Below, piece after piece: positions 1-11,381 of a DNA stretch of 64,000 nucleotides. The stretch comes from Cercis canadensis (lineage: Eukaryota; Streptophyta; Magnoliopsida; Fabales; Fabaceae). Under the pieces are notes generated by a model that saw nothing but the letters and a program-made list of their open reading frames with translations, did no database searches and was not told the origin of the DNA. The stretch covers positions 490,786-554,785 of the forward strand of contig QAOA01002596.1 in the NCBI GenBank assembly GCA_003255065.1. The letters are read 5' to 3'. Positions within the stretch are counted from its first letter, which is position 1, and each line of letters starts with the position of its first letter. The position numbers and the translations under genes were made by a program.

Positions 1-47
1 GCATCCTCCTCTTTGGATTTTTCCACTCTTCTTTTTGTCCTCTGCAG

Positions 48-865
48 AAATTATGTTGTTCAATTTATCTTGGACTTGAGGATCCCGTCTGCCACTGCAA
101 ATATAATTTTGCAATTCGAAGGTAACTATGTGCACCTGTCAACACAGAAGTTCAGTAGCCATGTGGTTGAAAAATGTCTTGCAGTATTCAATGATGAGAA
201 CCAGTCAAGAATTATTCATGAACTGCTCAGAGCTCCTCACTTTGAACAGTTGCTTCAAGACCCACATGCAAACTATGTTGTTCAATCAGCTCTTCGACAT
301 TCTCAGGTTTGTACCATGACCATTGTACTTCCCTTTTTCCTCGGACCCCTCCCATTCCCTTCTAATATCTTGAGGTTTGACGTCTTTTTCAATGGGGAAG
401 CTATTTGAGAAACCCATGATAATTTGATCTGTTCAAAGTGTAGTCATGTTATCATCTCTTATCTTAGTCTATGATTAATTCTGATGATTGGTTCCTTTAT
501 CCAATTTCTCATCCTTCATTTGCTGCTTCGGATTCCTTTAATCATTTTATAATCCTTCATTTGCTGCTTTGGATATATGGATCCTTCATTTGCTGCTTTG
601 GATATATGGAACAAGTGTATGTGGTCCTCGTACTCATAAATTAGCAGTTGTTGGATTTCATAAATGACAGTTTTATTTGCTGCTTTCAGTCAGCTTGGGA
701 TTCTTGTATCTTTGCCTTTTTTTTTTTTTAATTTTTGTTTATTTTCTTCTTTAATAGGGCCATGTGCATAATTCGCTGGTCGAAGCAATTGAGTCCTACA
801 AAGCCATTTCACGAAATAGTCCATATTCCAAGAAGATTTTCTCGCAGAAGCTTTGGAAGAAATGA
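48..865 (+). CDS. Pumilio/PUF-repeat RNA-binding protein, 3' end only
   Basis: This is the last part of a Pumilio (PUF) protein, which binds UGUA-type sites in mRNA 3' UTRs and controls translation and decay in the cytoplasm. Two exons are visible: 48-306 (after an acceptor at 46-47) and 758-865, ending in TGA at 863-865; the phases join cleanly. Helix motifs NYVVQ, SSHVVEK and NYVVQ are visible. By the established PUF code, N..Q reads U and S..E reads G, so these last three repeats fit repeats 6-8 reading U, G, U, the invariant start of the target. The C-terminal tail after the final repeat (GHVHNSLVEAIESYK and onward) resembles the Arabidopsis APUM7/8/12 group. The 5' part of the gene lies outside the window, so total length and start are unknown. 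Confidence 0.9.
510..608. repeat. Three-copy intronic direct repeat
   Basis: A unit of about 22 bp (ATCCTTCATTTGCTGCTTYG plus GA) occurs at 510, 552 and 581 inside the last Pumilio intron; the last two copies also share a following ATATATGG. This looks like simple local duplication. Confidence 0.7.
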
Positions 866-1578
866 TGTGATATTTTCTCTTCTGCAAGAAGTGTTGTTGT
901 TGTTCTACATTGGAGTCTACCACTAAAATTATATCCATCGCATGGTTATTTAACTGTAAGTGGGATGCTTATAACCATACAAAGGAGTTAGTTTTTTGGA
1001 AGGTGCTTATCCATCTGCTTGGCTAAGTTTGGGGGAAAAAAACCAATTTTGCTCGCAGTTAAATTTAAGAAATGTGCATGTACTATTCTGTTGTCTTGTA
1101 TCTCAACGTTTTGGATATTATTATCCTGTTAATTATGATATTCTCACTGTCTGAGAATGTACAGTGTATAGAATGTTAGGATGTCCTGCTGTTATTGTAA
1201 AAATACTATGAGGAAGCTCTTGAAATAATTTCCTTGTTTTGTGAGCAAGGGAATGGATAATGCTAGTTGTTACATTGTATTTTAATTATCCTATAATTCT
1301 CCATTTTGTTCAGAATTACAGAACTAATTTTATAACGGACCCATATTTTTCTTCCTCTTTTTAAAGGAGGCTGTTTTTGTTTATCCTACAACAATTTTCT
1401 CAGTAAGGATTCGCTAGTTTCAGGGACAAATGAAACAATGCTGAAGAAAAACGCTAGTAATTCGCACATTATTTCACATTGTATACACATGACAACATCT
1501 GAGTTTTATTGAGAACAAAAAAAAAAAAAANNNNNNNNNNNNNNNNNNNNNNNNNNNNNNNNNNNNNNNNNNNNNNNN

Positions 1579-1616
<38 letters not shown>

Positions 1617-1981
1617 TTGGGATAACAAACTAAGGTCACCATAAAGGAAGCCTTCCTTTTCCTTTTACTTTATTGTTTGGCTTAGTATTTGATTTTATAT
1701 AAATGTGCTTCCTTAATTAGCTGCTGAGTTACATGGAAGGTGGTAGATTTCCATCAATGTTAGGCTGTATGATAACAAAGTCATATCAGCTTGAACCAAA
1801 CTCGTTGCCGTTATAAACTAAGGAAAGAAACGGTGAAAGTGCAAAAAGAGATAAGCAATTTCATAACAAGGTTTGGTATCAGAAAGACAGAACCACATAC
1901 GAAGGCACTCACACCAACAAAATCATTAATTCGCAATTCTTAAAAAAACAGAACATGATACCGTGATATACTCTTCATGCC
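866..1981. other. Intergenic and 3'-flanking DNA with an assembly gap
   Basis: This stretch holds the probable 3' UTR of the Pumilio gene and then non-coding DNA up to the annexin stop. A block of 48 N (1531-1578) is flanked by poly-A on both sides, so the true homopolymer length and any lost sequence are unknown. I see no gene. Confidence 0.6.
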
Positions 1982-4655
1982 TCAAGCACTCTCATTACCA
2001 ATCAAGGCCAGAAGCATACTTTGATAGTCCCCAGAGGTGTCACCTTTTATGTCTCTATCCAAAGGAACACTATTCCTTTTCTGATACTCCTCCTTTATGC
2101 GTTTCATATCAACCTCAGCTCTTGTAACCACAACTCGGGTAAGAGCTTCTTCATCTGTCCCAAGCTTCTTAATAGACAAACGCAGAACTTTCTCAAAATA
2201 TTTCTCTGGGTAAGTGAGACATTTTATAGTAGCTCTTAGTAATGAAAGGAAGTCATTGTTTGGATCCAGTTTCAGATCCTGCGATTTGAGTTTTAGATTT
2301 GATCATATCCAAACATTAAACTTGACAGAATTAAAAGCATAGTGAGTAAAATGCAGAATCACATTTTTTTCACAATAGAAAAATGGAGGGAAATAAAACA
2401 CACTGTGCCATAGCTCATAGAAGGAGGAGAGGAGAGGAAGAGGGGGATTGATACTGATACCTTATTATGCAGCAAATTTATAGAAAGATCACTAAAATGA
2501 CACAAAATGCCAATACCTTGTTAATGGCATTCCCAAATGAGTCATTGTAGTGGTTAAATGTTGCATTGAGTTGAGCCTTGCTCCTAGTTGTTAGAATCCT
2601 TATAACCTCCTCATGATTGTAAGCCTTCTCAGAAATCTTTTCGTGGAGTATCTTGGCCTCTGACGAGGCGAGTGTCATGTTCACCTCAGGTCCCTCATAA
2701 CGATATGCAGTCAGAAGGGGTACAAAAAGCTGGGAACAAAATTGGTTTTAAAGAATAAAATCAATGAGACATTATTTCATTTATTTAGATCAGTAGTGTA
2801 ACAAACTGAAATGTAAAAAAGATGAAAAAATAATCGAGGGAAGAAGAAAATGGAAATAGAAGTTGAAATTTTGCATTATGATAGCCTAATCAATTAGGGA
2901 CATGGTGAATTTAATCTTATCTTATTGTTTGTAGGTTACCTCTAGGATTTAGAGATAAAAATCTCAACTTCCTCTAGAATAAGGAAGTGTAATGCAGACA
3001 CAACATTATTCATATTCATAGAACCCAAAATCTCAACTTCCTTCTAGAATAAAGAAGCCTTACATGACATTGTTCATACTTCTAGAATTACTTCCAGGAC
3101 AAGTAATTCAATTAGCCTTTCTCACATATACTGTAGATACCCTTATCTTGTGGCCCATTATGGCGTGAGGCCCAATCACAATAACCCACTTCATTAAAGC
3201 CCCATTCTTAAAATTACTGTCATACCCTTCAATGTCACCTTATAAATAACCCCCCGGCATAGGTTTAAGGGCTTTCAACTCTCTCTTTATTTATTACCCT
3301 TCTTAACTCGGACCATTCTAACTTAATATTCGGAGTTCAGGTATCTCAACACGGCCCCTTGGCTTTTCTCTGTTGCTTGTGCAGTTCGAGTTCCTAGCCC
3401 ATTCCCAACCTCAAGATTTCCTTGACCTCCAACTCAACACAAGCATCATCATATATCAAATAGCTAATGAGCAAAAGAAGAATATGGTTTACCTTGCGAA
3501 AGTCTCCATTTGTGTGATGGGCAACATCTTCTTCAAGAGATCTCTTGAAGCGAGTATGATAATCTTCCCTCACCTGAAATAGATAGCGAGAAGTTCTTGC
3601 ACAAGCTATCTCCATCAAAACATAGTGGCCTGCAGTTCCCTTCCTTGTAGCTTCATTAGCTAGCAATGCATCACGCTCAGTAGGACGTAGCGTCCACAGA
3701 AGAACTACTCTCTGTTGATATTAAAAAAAAAAAAAAGTTTAAATGAACACAAGATTTTTTTAGCACACTATTTTCCCTATCAATTTGAGTTACAAGTACC
3801 CTTTGGCCAAAGAGAAACAGAACATCTACTTTAGCTTATACAAATCCTTGACTGCACAATACTCATTCAAACTTCAAAGGAACAAATAAAATCTGGTTTA
3901 TTCTTGAAGATCTGACCTCAAAGTCACTTGAAAGTTCTTTGTCAAGTGATTTCAAAAGATCCTCGCCATATGTTTCTGCATACACTTGTCGAATTGAGGC
4001 CCGTTGAGTTGCATTCCTGTGAGCCAATATGGATATAATTCTCCCCTCATCTGTTCCCCATCCTGTAATCCATCAAATAAAAGTGTAAATACGTTGAAAG
4101 AAAAAATCTTGTGACAGAAAATTGAAGATATGCAATCACTATATCAAACTAATAAATAGAGAGCCATTTCTCTGTGAGTAAGGTCATCCGTAGCCAATCT
4201 ACTCGCTCTCTTCCTTCTGCTGTTTTTTTTGTTTCTCTTCATAAAATTTTCTTGCCCAATTAAAATCAGCAAAAGCTATTCGACAGCAGCTTCGAATTTC
4301 ACAGAAAAACCACTGAATCAAAAAGAAAAACAGAGGATACTTATAGCAGTTAAACGACAACCCTCTGCATTGACTGTCGAGATAACAACACAAATGCATA
4401 AATAAACGACATCTTGTATCTGGGTGATCCCAACATTTCAATCAGATACTGATCCTGCTCCTCCAGATCTTAGATCAAACTGGACAATGATCAAATCACA
4501 TGAACAATCATAGAACGAGGGAAATGTAAAGAGAAGGTAAAAACTATAATGCAATTGACGAACAAGGACGAAGATGAACCTATAAAAGCTTTGCGAAGCA
4601 GCTCAGCATCTTCTACCACGGAAGGAACCTGAGCGGGAACAGTAAGAGTCGCCAT
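1982..4655 (-). CDS. Annexin, canonical plant D1/D2 type
   Basis: Annexins are cytosolic proteins that bind acidic phospholipids in a Ca2+-dependent way and act in membrane traffic and Ca2+ or redox signalling. Five exons on the minus strand (4655-4580, 4062-3917, 3711-3493, 2729-2517, 2278-1982) join in phase to 316 residues, the normal size for plant annexins. The start [12 protein letters not shown] is the usual N-terminus. Repeat I has GWGTDE at residues 26-31 with the acidic partner in the following WTLRPTERD segment; repeat IV has LGTDE. As in other plant annexins, the GxGTD calcium motif is kept in repeats I and IV only. His40 (ILAHR), linked to the peroxidase-like activity of Arabidopsis annexin 1, is present. 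The intron between exons 3 and 4 holds a solo LTR. A diverged annexin with the same internal intron positions lies 42 kb away on the same strand. Confidence 0.95.
3132..3451. mobile_element. Solo LTR in an annexin intron
   Basis: A 320-bp block begins TGTAGATACC and ends CATCATCA, giving TG..CA termini. It is bordered by TATAC (3127-3131) and TATAT (3452-3456), a four-of-five target-site duplication. Inside are a TATA-like TATAAATAA at about 3241 and a TATTCGGAGTTC motif like those near the ends of plant gypsy/copia LTRs. No internal coding sequence or second LTR is visible. The right edge lies only about 40 bp from the splice donor of annexin exon 3. Confidence 0.55.
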
Positions 4656-5551
4656 TTCACACGCTTTCTCGCTTTGCTCTGTCTGTTTCGATGCGACGGT
4701 GCCCCAAAGGTAGCGATAAAAATGTAAAACCTTTTTTGTTTTTTCGTTTCCTGTTTTTCAAGCAGCTTTTAATAATCCAACATCAATGAAAACAGAAAAA
4801 AGGATAATTGAGTGACAATTGCTGAAAACCAGGCAAAGATTGTTTCTTTTCGCACATGAATCCTACGAGGCCTAGTGTTGTCTTTTTCTCTCTTTTTTTT
4901 TTTTTTTAATTTAGAATAACTGAAAGTTTAAAACATAATCATGGTCGGCGCGGGAATGATTTAAGAAAAATGTATAATAATCGATGAACGCGTGCTGAGG
5001 TGGACGTTTGTGTAAGGTTTATGGATCGGAAATGGGCTGGCGGCCCATCTAATTTTGGTAGCTCATCTTACGAAAAGCGAATTTTAAGACACATTTACAT
5101 TTTTTTTTTGGAAATGACCTAAAAAAACTAAGGGGCATGTTTGTTTTAGCTATTTTATGTTTTTATTTTTGGGGATTCTATGATACTACATGAGTATATC
5201 ATACTACACTGACGTAGCAATCGTACGTAATTTTTATATTTTATTGAATATAAATATAATTTATTTTATTTTCTTAAATAAATTTAAAAATAGTTAATTT
5301 GTACACGTGTCATTTTTATATTGGCTAATTTCATGTAATATGACATACTACATAAATATAAAAAGTATCTAAGAAACCTCTTTTTATTTTTAGTGAAAAC
5401 AAAAATCAAATTAAAAACATGTTTGGTTTATTTTTAAATTGAAAACGTTAAAAATACATTTCCAGCGTTTTCATGGTAGCAATTTTGCAACTTTATTAAT
5501 TTCTTTTATTCTTTATTTTTTTTCAACAAGACTTGCTATCTCTTTCTATTT
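4656..5551. promoter_or_regulatory. Annexin upstream region
   Basis: AT-rich DNA upstream of the minus-strand annexin start presumably holds its 5' UTR and promoter. A G-box-like ACACGTGTC lies near 5303. No confident TATA box or gene was assigned. Confidence 0.35.
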
Positions 5552-5919
5552 CTACGCCTCAACAATAGCAGAATACATAAAATGGAGAAGACCCAAAATT
5601 AGCCACGCCATTGCAAAAACATAACCAAACTCTCGAACCCCTTCTATAATCCAATCCACAATTTCCTCTCTACTTTCTCTAACATCAGCACAAATGAAAC
5701 CATACAAGGCAACATCAATGGCGGTGGCCATAATAACAAAAAGAAGGACAATTTCTCTGCAGCAAGTTTTAGAGGACTCAAATGCATTGCAAGTGTGTCG
5801 CAACAAGTGTCAGTTTCGGCATTGATTTGGACATCAACAAATTGCCAAGGAAAGAAGGCAAGAAAAAAGAAGCACAAATGGAGTAATGCAAAGAACAATA
5901 ATGGCAGCAAACCATTCAA
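5552..5919 (-). pseudogene. Possible broken membrane-protein fragment
   Basis: Two overlapping minus-strand reading frames (5919-5644 and 5806-5552) both encode strongly hydrophobic, membrane-like stretches such as LLPLLFFALLHLCFFF and FAMAWLILGLLHFMY. Base composition here is richer in G+C than the flanks. The two frames could be one ancestral coding region split by a frameshift. I do not recognise the family. It could also be chance open frame in non-coding DNA. Confidence 0.25.
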
Positions 5920-6148
5920 GGCGTTCCTGATGGTTCAAACTTTGGGTCTGCTAATTTTGTCGATTTTTAAGATGTTTGGTGTGGCTTTGGAATTGGGTTT
6001 TTTAGTAGATGTTACTGCCTCAGTCAATTGCATTGTGGTGAGGAAAATGTGTTTGCAAGAGGGAAGATTGACATGGAGAAGATAAGTCACAAGGACATGG
6101 TTTGAGAATGGAAATAAAAAAAAAAATCAATAAACATATTTTTTTTAA

Positions 6149-6696
6149 GACTTAATTATAATTTTGGTCCCCTTATTTTAATCACTTGAACGTTCTGGTC
6201 CTCCTTCTTTAAAAATGAACTATTGAGTCGCTCTATATTCATAAAATATAGAAGTTTAGTCCATTTATCTTTAAGTCAAAATTTTTAGGTTTATTTCAAG
6301 GTGTAAAGTTCTCTGATTCATAATCTCACCGTTCAAATTGAAGAGCTACGTCTTGTGAATCTTCCTATTAAATTTCAGCTCTATCTAACGGTGAATAAGC
6401 CTAAATTTTTTGTTAGATAAAAATATATAGTTTTGGTATTTTGGGCTGAGTTTCACTGTTAGATCGAATTCAAATTTAGTGAGGAGATTCACAAGATGTA
6501 GTCCTTCAATTTGAACGGTGAGATTATGAATCAGAGAACTTTACACCTTGAAATAAATTTAAGAATTTTGACTTAAAGATAAATGGACTAAACTTGTACA
6601 TTTTATGAATATAGAAGGACTCAATAGTTCATTTTTAAAGAAGGGGGACCAAAACGTTCAAGTAATTAAAATAGGGGACCAAAATTATAATTAAAC
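6149..6696. mobile_element. Foldback (MITE) element with 11-bp flanking duplication
   Basis: A near-complete palindrome of about 548 bp. The left end reads TTAATTATAATTTTGGTCCC and the right end is its inverse complement; internal blocks such as CACCGTTCAAATTGAAG and its mirror, and AAAGTTCTCTGATTC and its mirror, also pair. The same 11 bp, ATTTTTTTTAA, lies immediately outside each end (6138-6148 and 6697-6707). A 9-11 bp duplication fits a Mutator-like (MULE) foldback element, although an A/T-only duplication is weak proof. No coding capacity. Confidence 0.75.
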
Positions 6697-6923
6697 ATTT
6701 TTTTTAAATAAAAATGTGAAAATGAAAACATATTTCAAAAAATTAAAATAGAAAATGAAAACAAAAAAACATTTCCTAAAACAAATATGTCCTAAATAAT
6801 TGATAATTGAATAATATTAAAATTATTTTTTAAAACTTGTAGTTTTTATGAGAAATCTTTAACTAGGAGGCACTTTCACCATTTAAGTTCAATCATGATA
6901 TATGTTAATGCATTAAGTTTAAG

Positions 6924-7397
6924 TTTAAATGTATTATAAGTCATTATAGTTTGGACAAATTTTGAATCAGGTCTCTATAATTTTTTTTTTTTAGGGTTTT
7001 TATAGTTTGAATTCTTTTAATTGGGTTCCTGTCGTTACCTTAAATTATAAATTTGTTAGTTTAGTGCTCACATGACAAATAGTTTGTCTATGTGACAATA
7101 AAAAAAGTTGATGTGACATTAAAGTGGCACAAAAATTGTCACTATATTATCTTTCCTCTTCTTCATTTTTTTTTTTTATTTTGGCAATTTATGTGTCACT
7201 TTAGCGCTATATCAGTTTTTTTTATTGTCACATAGACAAAATTGTTTGCTATGTGAGCACTAAACTAACGAATTTATAATTTTAGGTAATAACAATGACC
7301 CAATTAAAAAAATTTCAAATTATAAGTACCCCAAAAGAAAAAAAAATTTATAGGGATATGATTCAAAATTTGTCTAAATTATAAGAACTTACAATTA
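6924..7397. mobile_element. Second foldback MITE
   Basis: The left half (GGACAAATTTTGAATC, ATTATAAATTTGTTAGTTTA, TTGTCTATGTGACAATAAAA) is mirrored as inverted complement in the right half (GATTCAAAATTTGTC, TAAACTAACGAATTTATAA, TTTATTGTCACATAGACAAA). The arms are about 230 bp and diverged by several substitutions and indels. No clear target-site duplication was found, so the borders are approximate. Confidence 0.65.
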
Positions 7398-7966
7398 AAG
7401 CTGTCAAAACAGGCTGGTTAGTCTTAACCCGTCAACAAACGGGGGTGGGGCGGACTTAGAAAACTCAACCCAACCCAACCCACTTTAGGTTATGAGTTAA
7501 GCGGGCCAGCCCACCAAAACTAAAAAAAAAAAAAGGAAAAAAAATAACAATGCATTAAATTTGATGTAGAATGGATGCGTGGTTGAGTTGTGATAGTCAA
7601 AATGACATATGAGAGCAAATGATTGAGGATTTAGCTTTTTAGGAAAATGTTCATATTTAAAGATTTAGATGAATTTGAGGCTTGCATGGTATATTATTTT
7701 ATTGGTTAAAGTTGATTGGGTACAAAAGGAAAGTAATCAAAAAATGACACAATAGATGATTTTATTTAGGGATTATTATTATTATTTTTTTTTTTTTTAA
7801 GGAGAGTAAAAAAAGCACAACCCGACCCGACTTAACCCACAACCCAAACGAGTCGGGCTAAAATAACCCGCTTTTAAACAAGCCTAAATTATATGAACCC
7901 AACCCAACACGTTTGCATGACAAACCAGGAGAACCCGACAACCCTAACCCAATTTGACACCTCTAC
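7394..7966. mobile_element. Probable non-autonomous hAT-like element
   Basis: The block opens with AAGCTGTCAAAACAGG and closes with CCCAATTTGACACCTCTA, matching the common plant hAT-MITE end in which GTGTCAA-type termini are inverted. Sub-terminal CCCAACCCAACCC/GGGTTGGG-type repeats are present near both ends, as is typical for this class. The left terminus is more diverged than the right, and no 8-bp duplication is obvious. Confidence 0.45.
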
Positions 7967-8685
7967 CTGCAGTACATTTAAACCTTAAATTTATATCCAT
8001 TTTTAATTTTCTTTCTCTCATCACTTGTTTCCTGTTTATAAAGCCGTAGTGCATGCTGTTTAAGCTGAGGCATACATCAAAATTGCAGTAAGGTCAAGTT
8101 ACTTTTTGTTGTGCATTGCCTCTTAAACTCTGTACTCTAAAATCCTATAACCTAAATTCTAATGCATAAATTTTGACATGGCATATATAGAGATACATTA
8201 TATCAACAGTTGTATGTTACATTTCAATGGCTTCTTTAAAATTGGTCGATTGAAAATTTGAAATTTGATAAAAACTTAATTAAATGAAGTTTTTTAGAAA
8301 GAACTAAGTTTAAGAAAATGTTTAGAAGTCTAAATATATAGACTTCCACGACAGAAAAAATAGAAAAATAAAAAGTAATTATACATTCATAATTTTTTTC
8401 AGTAATTTTTTTTTTTCTTACCTACATACCTTTTGTATTTGTAAACATGGTGTAACAATAATATTGTGAGTTGTACCAAAAAAGAGACCAAAATATTGTG
8501 ATAGGATCATTTTCCAAAGAGAGGTGCGCCGCAAAAAAATAAAAAATAAAAAATAAAAAATAAAAATAAAGAGTTGACGGTCTGAGGGATGTCCAAGTGG
8601 CAACTTTTATACTCATAAAATAGTATTGCAATAAAAAAATGTCCAAATAGACTAATACTAAGTGCACAACGCACCACGCGGATAG
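7967..8685. other. Intergenic AT-rich DNA
   Basis: This is upstream non-coding DNA before the LNK1 promoter. It includes a (TAAAA)n-type tract near 8535-8570. No gene is supported. Confidence 0.5.
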
Positions 8686-8872
8686 CACGTGGTCAGTTAC
8701 AACGGGTATCACAGCGTTCCCGACGAGTGGTCGCTCAACACGTGTCGCTCTTCTAAAACCTACCGCATACGTGGGCCAATAACGACGCAGAAACTGATCG
8801 GATCTTAGCGCCCACCTCCCATCCACGAATTCTGATTTCCACTCCTCTTCGTCTTGATCTCCTCGCCACGTG
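8686..8872 (+). promoter_or_regulatory. Cluster of three G-boxes, LNK1 promoter
   Basis: Perfect CACGTG cores occur at 8686-8691, 8739-8744 and 8867-8872, three in 187 bp, in an otherwise AT-rich region. The last two extend to CACGTGTC. G-boxes bind bZIP and bHLH factors (HY5, PIFs, ABFs), which suits a light- and clock-regulated LNK gene. Transcription probably starts just downstream; a likely 5' non-coding exon ends near 9110 at CTCTGAG before GTGAGTTTTG. No evening element (AAAATATCT) was seen here. Confidence 0.6.
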
Positions 8873-9562
8873 TCAGTTTCTGCGTGATAACTTTCTCTTA
8901 GATTAAAAACAAATAAAATATTCTTAAAAAAACAGAGAAAATTCTGTGAGCCTGTTCGACTGGAAAGCTCTGGAAGTTCCTAGGAATCTCAACTAGAGAA
9001 GGTGGATAAGCGCTAAGCTGGTCCCTTTTGTGGTGAATTTTTGCACAGTGAGCATCGAATTTTTTGAATTTTCTCGGAAAGCTCGGATTTTCCCGGAAAT
9101 CTTGCTCTGAGGTGAGTTTTGTCTTGGTTAGATGGATGCTTAGTGGCTTTTGCATATGTGGATTTCTATTTTTGGGAACCCTTTCCATTTGATTATTTTA
9201 GTTGATTAATTTGACCCAATTTGAAAATATAGAAGATAAGACAAAAAAAAAAAATAGGTCTTTCAGTGTCTGATTGAGCTGATGGTGTTCTAATTTGGCT
9301 TAATTTTATTGATTTTTCTTATTTTTCTGATTTATGACCGCAAGCACTGTGTCTACTTCACTCTATTTCAAGTTAATTTCAGAGGAAAATTTTTCTCGCT
9401 TTTACCAGTTTGCTGTGTGACCAGCTAGTTAGGGTTGTTTGGTTTATTTACTGTATTGATTCTGAAGCCGTATGGTATTGGATTCTGCTCATTAGGCATT
9501 TTTCTGATTTTTAAGGATTTATATTTGAACAAAATTGTAGCCTTTTCAATTTGTGCAATTTA

Positions 9563-10041
9563 AGGATAGTAAGGAAATGTTATAAATGAACTTCCAAGTG
9601 AAATGTTGAAATTTAAATTCTCAACCTCTTGGGAACTTGGATAGCAACATCTGTTAATGATAATCGTCATCAAGAACGAACTTTTGTATTCTGGATCTGC
9701 AACTTTCTGGGTTTAGCTCACGTGTCATTTTATTGTATTTCTTTCTTAAAAAGCGTGTTCTGAGTAGTAGTTTAAGTTGAAATTGGACTTTTTAACATTC
9801 TGAGGATAGTAAGGTAATGTTATAAAAGAACTTCCAATTGAAATGTTGAAATCTAAATTCTCAACCTCTTGGGAACTTGGATAGCAACATTTGTTGATGA
9901 TAATCTTCATTAAGAACGAGCTTTTGCATTCTGGATCTGCAACTTTCTGGGTTTAGCTCATATGTCATTTTATTATATTTCTTTCCTAAAAAGTGTGTTT
10001 GAGTAGTAGTTTTAGTTGAAATTGGACTTTTTAACATTCTG
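9563..10041. repeat. 240-bp tandem duplication in the LNK1 5' intron
   Basis: Two head-to-tail copies (9563-9802 and 9803-10041) both begin AGGATAGTAAGG and both contain AACCTCTTGGGAACTTGG and AACTTTCTGGGTTTAGCTCA. They differ by scattered substitutions (for example CACGTGTCAT in copy 1 against CATATGTCAT in copy 2), so the duplication is not recent. Confidence 0.9.
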
Positions 10042-10530
10042 AGGGCTTTGGTTCATGATTCAAGTTTAAAAGGAGAGATTATTATGCTTGGTAGTATTCC
10101 CTTCTTTCCTGATAAAGGGGATTGAGATTTAGGTGATTTCAATCTTGATTGTTGTTATGGTCATGTTTATCCAAATTCCAATGCAAGGCAGGCATAAGAT
10201 ATGACTGTTCTAAAAAGTTCTTCAGCTGACATGTTGTTCTTGGAGTTGATTTTTAGTGTGTGAAGTCCTTGGCCAGGCTTTGTTTCAAATATTGACAAGT
10301 ATAACTTATTGGCACAAAAATTAACTTTATTGTTGTAGGGCTGTAATTTTTTTTTTTTAAATTTTAATAACTTTTAGACTAAGTACCCAAAATTGAAGTG
10401 CTCAAAAAGGTATTGTCAGCATCGAATTTCTTGAACTGAAAAGGCAGTACTGGATTTGAATAGGCTATTTGACAAATAAATTTTATATTTGAATTTTCCA
10501 AATTTGGTATGGTCATGCTGGTGGTGAACA

Positions 10531-10809
10531 TGATGCAAGAGCATGAGTCCCACATCAGCTGGGTGTGAGACACGGAACTCCTAGAGGCTCTCCCCTCTTA
10601 TCAGCCTGGCTTGTAGAAGTGGGTTCTCCTCCATCAAGTGGTATCAGAGCCTTGTTTGTCCACCGCTGGTGTGCTGGGTTGGCTCTTTCCAACCTGATAG
10701 GGTTGATGCAGGAGCACGAGTCCCACATCAGCTGGGTGTGAGACATGGAACTTTTAGAGGCTTACCCCTCTTGTAAGCCTGGCTTTTAGAAGTGGGTTGT
10801 CCTCCATCA
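10531..10809 (+). mobile_element. TRIM (miniature LTR retrotransposon), complete
   Basis: Two direct repeats of 106 bp each (10531-10636 and 10704-10809) start TGATGCA and end CTCCATCA, giving TG..CA termini. Three bases after the first repeat is TGGTATCAGAGC (10639-10650), the classical primer binding site complementary to initiator tRNA-Met. The internal region is only 67 bp, with no coding capacity. This is the definition of a terminal-repeat retrotransposon in miniature. The LTRs differ by roughly a dozen substitutions. No target-site duplication was recognised. It sits in a 5' intron of LNK1, in the gene's orientation. Confidence 0.9.
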
Positions 10810-11381
10810 TGTTGCCAATCTCTAATGGTTTTGTCATGTTGGTATATTGCTAATGAGGTGGTCGTAGTGGTGGTGATGCTACTAACAGTATTTTTTGGTT
10901 GTAAGTCTCACAACATGCTAATATTATGTTAACCTAATGCTAAGGGTTCAAATATGGTTTCTGTTGCCTGTTGGTATCGTTGACCATTTCATTTCATAAC
11001 TCCTAAACCCAGTGGATGTGAGAACCAATTGGCATTAAGAAGGGCATGTTTGGCGTTTTGACACATCTGAAGTTTATTTGTTCCGAAAGATGCCATCCTA
11101 GGATCAAGTTGCCAATGTCCACACTTAGTGTGCGTAATATGCAATGCAAATCCAAATAGGCATATAACTTATGATGCGTGTGCTCTCTTATTTATTCTTT
11201 CATATTCCCAATAGCTGTTGTTTCTTGGTTGATTGTTCAAATTTTGTGACTTAAGGCATGTTTTTTATTGGTATGTTATCTGATAGAGAAGCACCATTGG
11301 GGACGGATAAGCCAAAGGAAACATGACATTGGATCAAGCAGTTGCATGTATCTTCAGTGGTGGATAGAGGATCTTAGAGGA

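Noticed and set aside
5795..6085. 96-residue plus-strand open frame
   Set aside because: It is antisense to the better-looking hydrophobic frames, has no family resemblance and no splice context.
8422..8826. 134-residue minus-strand open frame
   Set aside because: It overlaps the G-box promoter of LNK1 and simple repeats, becomes low-complexity at its end and has no recognisable domain.
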